NCBI GenBank assembly: GCA_020636955.1
Contig: JACJWY010000019.1
Span: 1 to 31,395 of the forward strand
Source of the DNA: Thermoleophilales bacterium
Lineage (GTDB): Bacteria > Actinomycetota > Thermoleophilia > Solirubrobacterales > 70-9
DNA: 31,395 bases
Direction: 5' to 3'
The translations under genes and the position numbers were made by a program. The notes under the pieces were generated by a model. The model was not told where the DNA came from, made no database searches, and saw nothing but the letters and a program-made list of their open reading frames with translations. This document shows positions 29,397 through 31,395 of this stretch, piece after piece; the first letter of the stretch is position 1, and each line of letters opens with the position of its first letter.

Positions 29397-29811
29397 CGCC
29401 CTGGCCCTGCTGACCGCCGGTGTCCTGTTCGCCGGCTGTGGCGCCGACAAGCAGGAGAGTACGACCCTGAAGCTGGAATCCTTCACCTCCCCGAAGGGCA
29501 ACATCGGCTGCATCGCCGACAACACCATCGTCCGCTGCGACATCGGCAGACACAGCTGGAAGGTCAAGCCGGATCCGAAATGCCAACTCGACTACGGCAA
29601 CGGGCTTTCGGTCGGTGAAACCGGCAAGGGCCGGATCGTCTGTGCGGGCGACACGACCATGAACGACGGCCCGCCCATCCCGGCGGGGAACATCAATCTG
29701 GTCAGCCCGTTCGAATGCCAGACCAACGACGCGGGTGATGGCATGCACTGCGAGAACGTGAATACCGGCCACGGCTTCGACCTCTCACCGGATCGCTATG
29801 AGGTTTTCTGA
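29368..29811 (+). CDS. Small lipoprotein, DUF6636-like
   Basis: This 147-residue exported lipoprotein has a signal ending in lipobox FAGC (Cys about 18), then a single domain with conserved-looking segments: FTSPKGNIGCI, VRCDIGRHSW, CQLDYGNGLSVGETGKG, CAGDTT, PFECQTND and CENVNTGHGFDLSPDRYEVF. Six cysteines in the mature domain suggest disulfides. The pattern resembles DUF6636 as I know it, a family with no assigned function. The frame is open back to 29275, but the ATG at 29368 begins the signal peptide. The gene overlaps the 3' end of the helicase gene by 29 bases, with GGAGAGGAAG upstream. Confidence 0.82.
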   Translation: MRIPRKIPSSALALLTAGVLFAGCGADKQESTTLKLESFTSPKGNIGCIADNTIVRCDIGRHSWKVKPDPKCQLDYGNGLSVGETGKGRIVCAGDTTMNDGPPIPAGNINLVSPFECQTNDAGDGMHCENVNTGHGFDLSPDRYEVF

Positions 29812-29833
29812 CCCGGACTGAATGCCCGGTCGG

Positions 29834-31024
29834 CTAACCGAGGGCGTGACAGACCGCGGCAACCTGGGCGCGGCGAATCAGGGCGCTGATCTGGGCCGCA
29901 TTCGGATTGCCCCGGGTTTGGGCGAGGATCTGGGCGTTGGCAACGAAGGCGATCGAACGCTTGCCGTCGGCCGATGAGGCGGCAAAGACCCGGTAGCCGG
30001 GGAAGGAGCCTGTGTGGCCGTACATCACTCCGCATCTGGTCACGTAACGGAAGAGGCCCATGCCGGCCCAGTTGTTGCCCGGGCCGGCCGGCTGGGACTC
30101 ACCGCGGATCCATTGTCGCTGCTCCCGCTTGATCGCCCTCGCCCCGGCACCCTGGCCGAAGAATCGGCCCCTCACGTAGGCCCGGAAGAAGCGGCTCAGG
30201 TTGGGCAGGGTCGAAACGATGCCGCCCGAAGCCCATGCACCCGAAGGATTGATGAAGCGGGAGATGTCCTCGGGCTTCTTGCCGGGCGTGATGTCGTAAC
30301 CGTGGATGAAGGGCTCCGGCATCCGGATCGTCCGGGGCAGCGAAGTTGCAGACAGGCCGCCGATCTTCTGGCCGAGCCGGCGGATCTGCCAGAGGTAGCG
30401 AACGCCGGTCACCCGCTGGGCCATCAGGCCCACCACGATGTTGTCGGTGTCGGAATACTCGTACCTCGTTCCGGGACGATGCGTCAGCCCCGAGTTGCGG
30501 ACCCAGGAGATGATCCTGGTCGGAGGGACGAAGGCGGCCGGGTTCCGGTTGATATCCCGGATGAAGCCCTTCGACTTGACGTACTCGGGCAGGCCGCCGG
30601 TGTGATGGAGGGCCTGGCCGAGGGTGACCTGCGTGGCCTTCGGCATCATGCCCGGCAGGACTTCACCGATCGTCGAATCCAGGCTGAGCTTGCCGCGCGC
30701 GACCAGGTTGAGGGCGACCGCGCCACTGAAGGCCTTGGCCACGCTGGCGATCCGGAAACGTTCCCGCAGCCGCGGCTTCGCGCCGGTCCGCACGTTGGCG
30801 ATACCCCGCCGGAAGTACTGCGAGCGACCGTTCCTGACGATCTGCATCGAGATGCCGGGAGGACCGTTCGGCACTTCCATGACCTGGTTCAGCGCCCGGT
30901 TCAGGTTCGTCCGGGTCGAAGCCTCGGCGGGATGGGAGAACGCCAGAATCGCCGCCAGAGCGAGAAGCACGAAGACCACTCCGGTCGCGGTCTTCCGGAT
31001 GATTGCCCTACCGACTTCAATCAT
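29834..31024 (-). CDS. Secreted class C beta-lactamase-like serine hydrolase
   Basis: This is a 396-residue exported serine hydrolase of the beta-lactamase/DD-peptidase-like superfamily. A signal peptide covers about residues 1-35 (ending PAEAS). The catalytic SxxK is SVAK (about 93-96) in FRIASVAKAFSGAV, the second motif is YSD in RYEYSDTDN (about 190), HTGGLPEY is typical of the class, and a late GHTGSFPGYR replaces the KTG motif. Such enzymes include D-alanyl-D-alanine carboxypeptidases, esterases and beta-lactamases; resistance activity cannot be inferred. The ATG is 17 bases after the YgjP-like gene stop; TAGCGT ends six bases upstream, so it may also have its own leaderless promoter. 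Confidence 0.9.
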   Translation of the reverse strand: MIEVGRAIIRKTATGVVFVLLALAAILAFSHPAEASTRTNLNRALNQVMEVPNGPPGISMQIVRNGRSQYFRRGIANVRTGAKPRLRERFRIASVAKAFSGAVALNLVARGKLSLDSTIGEVLPGMMPKATQVTLGQALHHTGGLPEYVKSKGFIRDINRNPAAFVPPTRIISWVRNSGLTHRPGTRYEYSDTDNIVVGLMAQRVTGVRYLWQIRRLGQKIGGLSATSLPRTIRMPEPFIHGYDITPGKKPEDISRFINPSGAWASGGIVSTLPNLSRFFRAYVRGRFFGQGAGARAIKREQRQWIRGESQPAGPGNNWAGMGLFRYVTRCGVMYGHTGSFPGYRVFAASSADGKRSIAFVANAQILAQTRGNPNAAQISALIRRAQVAAVCHALG

Positions 31025-31030
31025 GCGGCC

Positions 31031-31036
31031 ACGCTA
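31031..31036 (-). promoter_or_regulatory. Candidate -10 box of the serine hydrolase gene (leaderless)
   Basis: TAGCGT on the minus strand is separated by six bases from the ATG at 31024; TGGAAG 17 bases upstream is a partial -35 match. Confidence 0.45.
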
Positions 31037-31041
31037 CCGGA

Positions 31042-31395
31042 TCAGATCCGCGGCTTCCATCCCAGAAGCCGGCGCTCGTTGGCCCGCAGCCACCTGGCCT
31101 GGCCCTTGAAGTCGGGAAAGGCCGCCGCCAGGTCGTTCCAGAACGCCCGCGAATGGTTGTGATGTCGGAGGTGGATCAGCTCGTGGACCACCACATAGTG
31201 GAGCGCTTCCGGCCGACCCAGAACCAGACGCCAGTTGAAGGAAAGGGTTCCACTGGTCGAGCAGGATCCCCAGCGCGTGCGCTGGTTGCCGATCCTGACT
31301 TTTCCGGCCTCGAGACCCAGCCTCTCGCCTTCAGTGATGACCAGGGGTTCGATTCGCTTTCTTGCCTCCCGCCGATACCAGCGGTCAATCGCGGC
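31042..31395 (-). CDS. YgjP-like zinc metallopeptidase (DUF45/M48-type), 3' part
   Basis: The gene is cut by the window end: 117 C-terminal residues are visible and the start lies beyond 31395. The translated part reads through RIGNQRTRWGSCSTSG, LSFNWRLVL and YVVVHELIHLRHHNHSRAFW, ending RRLLGWKPRI. HELIH with the following HHNHS is the zinc-binding active site of the YgjP/WLM-like metallopeptidase family, and the WGSCS segment before it is also typical. The family is probably a cytoplasmic protease or has a related hydrolase role that is not well defined. It lies 17 bases upstream of the serine hydrolase gene on the same strand. Confidence 0.9.
   Translation of the reverse strand, partial: AAIDRWYRREARKRIEPLVITEGERLGLEAGKVRIGNQRTRWGSCSTSGTLSFNWRLVLGRPEALHYVVVHELIHLRHHNHSRAFWNDLAAAFPDFKGQARWLRANERRLLGWKPRI

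Overview
The window is GC-rich bacterial chromosome (roughly two-thirds G+C by eye) with densely packed genes. It carries no insertion sequence, prophage, CRISPR array or rRNA. Several features suggest a high-GC actinobacterium, most plausibly class Thermoleophilia (Solirubrobacterales-like): the rpsF-ssb order, a family 1 encapsulin with an encapsulated-ferritin cargo, a bacterial eRF1-like protein, a DUF6636-type lipoprotein, several secreted proteins with very basic C-termini, many TTG/GTG starts, and promoters placed directly against start codons. The lineage is an inference from gene content, not a measured phylogeny.

Layout. Positions 1-1150 hold rpsF then ssb on the minus strand, with a small membrane-anchored low-complexity protein diverging from rpsF. 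Positions 1855-7000 are a minus-strand block: thiL, an HtrA-type lipoprotein protease, otsA (trehalose-6-phosphate synthase) and a secreted S33 alpha/beta-hydrolase coupled to otsA. From 7006 to 11741 lie a UPF0104-type flippase-like membrane protein (+), a class A penicillin-binding protein (-), a CPBP-family membrane protease (+) and pyrE (+). Positions 11857-13064 are a two-gene encapsulin nanocompartment operon (ferritin-like cargo, then shell). Next come an SDR oxidoreductase and a class III aminotransferase (both -), separated by a long inverted repeat; a 900-residue secreted protein of unknown function (+); an NTF2/SnoaL-like protein and a DUF1801 protein (-); and tRNA-Arg(CCT) (-).

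Positions 19391-21406 form a compact, probably self-regulated unit: a secreted protein of unknown function, then an overlapping TetR regulator, driven by a promoter that contains a perfect 22-bp palindrome. Upstream of it is a baeRF/VLRF1-type eRF1-like gene. Positions 22678-25983 look like one operon: nfeD, slipin, galT and an unknown gene. A TlpA-type thioredoxin lipoprotein (-) diverges from a large SF2 helicase (+) that carries a strongly acidic insertion. The helicase gene overlaps a small lipoprotein gene. The window ends with a secreted class C beta-lactamase-like serine hydrolase and the 3' part of a YgjP-like zinc metallopeptidase gene (both -).

The most striking pattern not explained by gene content is positional. 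About nine genes have a -10-like hexamer (TAnnnT or TTTAGT) ending 6 or 7 bases before the start codon, with no Shine-Dalgarno sequence. This would give leaderless mRNAs. Genes lacking this arrangement mostly have a clear Shine-Dalgarno sequence or lie inside operons.
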